64,000 bases of DNA, taken from NCBI RefSeq assembly GCF_900106015.1, contig NZ_LT629797.1, positions 186,001 through 250,000 on the forward strand, read 5' to 3'. Shown piece after piece: positions 63,750 to 64,000 of this stretch; position 1 is the stretch's first letter, and every line of letters begins with the position of its first letter. The notes under the pieces are model-generated. The model was not told the origin of the DNA and did no database searches. It worked only from the letters and a program-made list of their open reading frames with translations. This DNA comes from Pseudomonas sihuiensis. Lineage in GTDB: Bacteria; Pseudomonadota; Gammaproteobacteria; Pseudomonadales; Pseudomonadaceae. Position numbers and translations under genes: made by a program.

Positions 63750-64000
63750 TTACTTGACGCGCTGGCCTGGCTTGGCGCCGCTATCCGGGCTGAGCAGGTA
63801 GATTTCCTCACCACCGGGGCCGGCGGCCAGCACCATGCCTTCGCTGATGCCGAACTTCATCTTGCGCGGCGCCAGGTTGGCGACGTACAGGGTCAGGCGG
63901 CCTTCCAGCTTGCTCGGGTCGGGGTAAGCGGACTTGATGCCGGAGAATACGTTGCGCTTCTCGTCACCGATATCCAGCGACAGGCGCAGCAGCTTGTCGG
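63750..64000 (-). CDS. metG: Methionine-tRNA ligase, C-terminal tRNA-binding domain (5' part outside the window)
   Basis: The last 82 codons are visible, ending [21 protein letters not shown]. The segment [20 protein letters not shown] and [20 protein letters not shown] is the tRNA-binding (EMAP-II/Trbp111) domain at the C-terminus of long bacterial MetRS. The catalytic domain lies beyond position 64000. The position next to rnfA matches other Pseudomonas. Confidence 0.92.
   Translation of the reverse strand, partial: DKLLRLSLDIGDEKRNVFSGIKSAYPDPSKLEGRLTLYVANLAPRKMKFGISEGMVLAAGPGGEEIYLLSPDSGAKPGQRVK

Overview
The window looks like chromosome of a Pseudomonas of the mendocina/oleovorans/alcaligenes type. 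The evidence is GC-rich coding sequence, Pseudomonas-type neighbourhoods (bfd, rnt-pyrC-motY-argG-gloA, PA3496-like gene-nth-rnfEGDCBA-metG, braCDEFG, mmsR/mmsA/mmsB), phaG, and many REP-like palindromes. Species is inferred from gene content only.

Layout. 1-3.3 kb: end-truncated Na+/solute symporter, MscS channel, small membrane protein. 3.4-10.8 kb: an integrated Pf-like (inovirus-type) element next to tRNA-Gly(CCC). It has repressor, excisionase-like genes, Rep and integrase, but no recognisable coat, adsorption, Zot or ssDNA-binding genes. Its left end carries AT-rich cargo including an AbiTii-domain protein. 10.9-14.6 kb: phaG, rsuA, a CWC protein, a diguanylate cyclase. 15.1-27.8 kb: a guanidine utilisation region that simple annotation would call urea carboxylase plus taurine/nitrate ABC transport. 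Three leaders on the minus strand match the guanidine-I (ykkC) riboswitch, and each has an upstream sigma-54-like promoter. They precede a solute-binding protein with two DUF1989 proteins and the biotin carboxylase; a 26-codon ORF with permease and ATPase; and a second solute-binding protein. A 2-oxoglutarate oxygenase and an unknown partner are encoded on the plus strand inside this region. 27.9-31.7 kb: lipoprotein, LysR regulator, SdsA-like alkylsulfatase, DUF1145. 31.8-39.9 kb: valine catabolism (mmsB, HIBYL-CoA hydrolase, enoyl-CoA hydratase, acyl-CoA dehydrogenase, an orphan binding protein, mmsA, divergent mmsR). 40-43 kb: thioesterase, HDOD protein, ung, lipoprotein. 43.5-48.4 kb: bra branched-chain amino acid transporter. 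48.7-56.8 kb: small conserved genes, bfd, rnt, pyrC, motY, argG, gloA, a GAF-GGDEF protein. 56.9-64 kb: nth, rnf operon, 3' end of metG.

How the genes work together. In the guanidine region, import (two binding proteins, one permease and ATPase) feeds a biotin-dependent carboxylase and a two-subunit deiminase, giving allophanate. Allophanate hydrolase is not in the window. Transcription is probably nitrogen-controlled and translation ligand-controlled: in two leaders the aptamer holds an 8-10 nt perfect complement of the downstream Shine-Dalgarno. The mms cluster and the bra transporter together handle branched-chain amino acid uptake and valine breakdown. The Pf-like element could replicate and excise but seems unable to make virions by itself, which suggests a defective prophage or a satellite-like, defence-carrying element.
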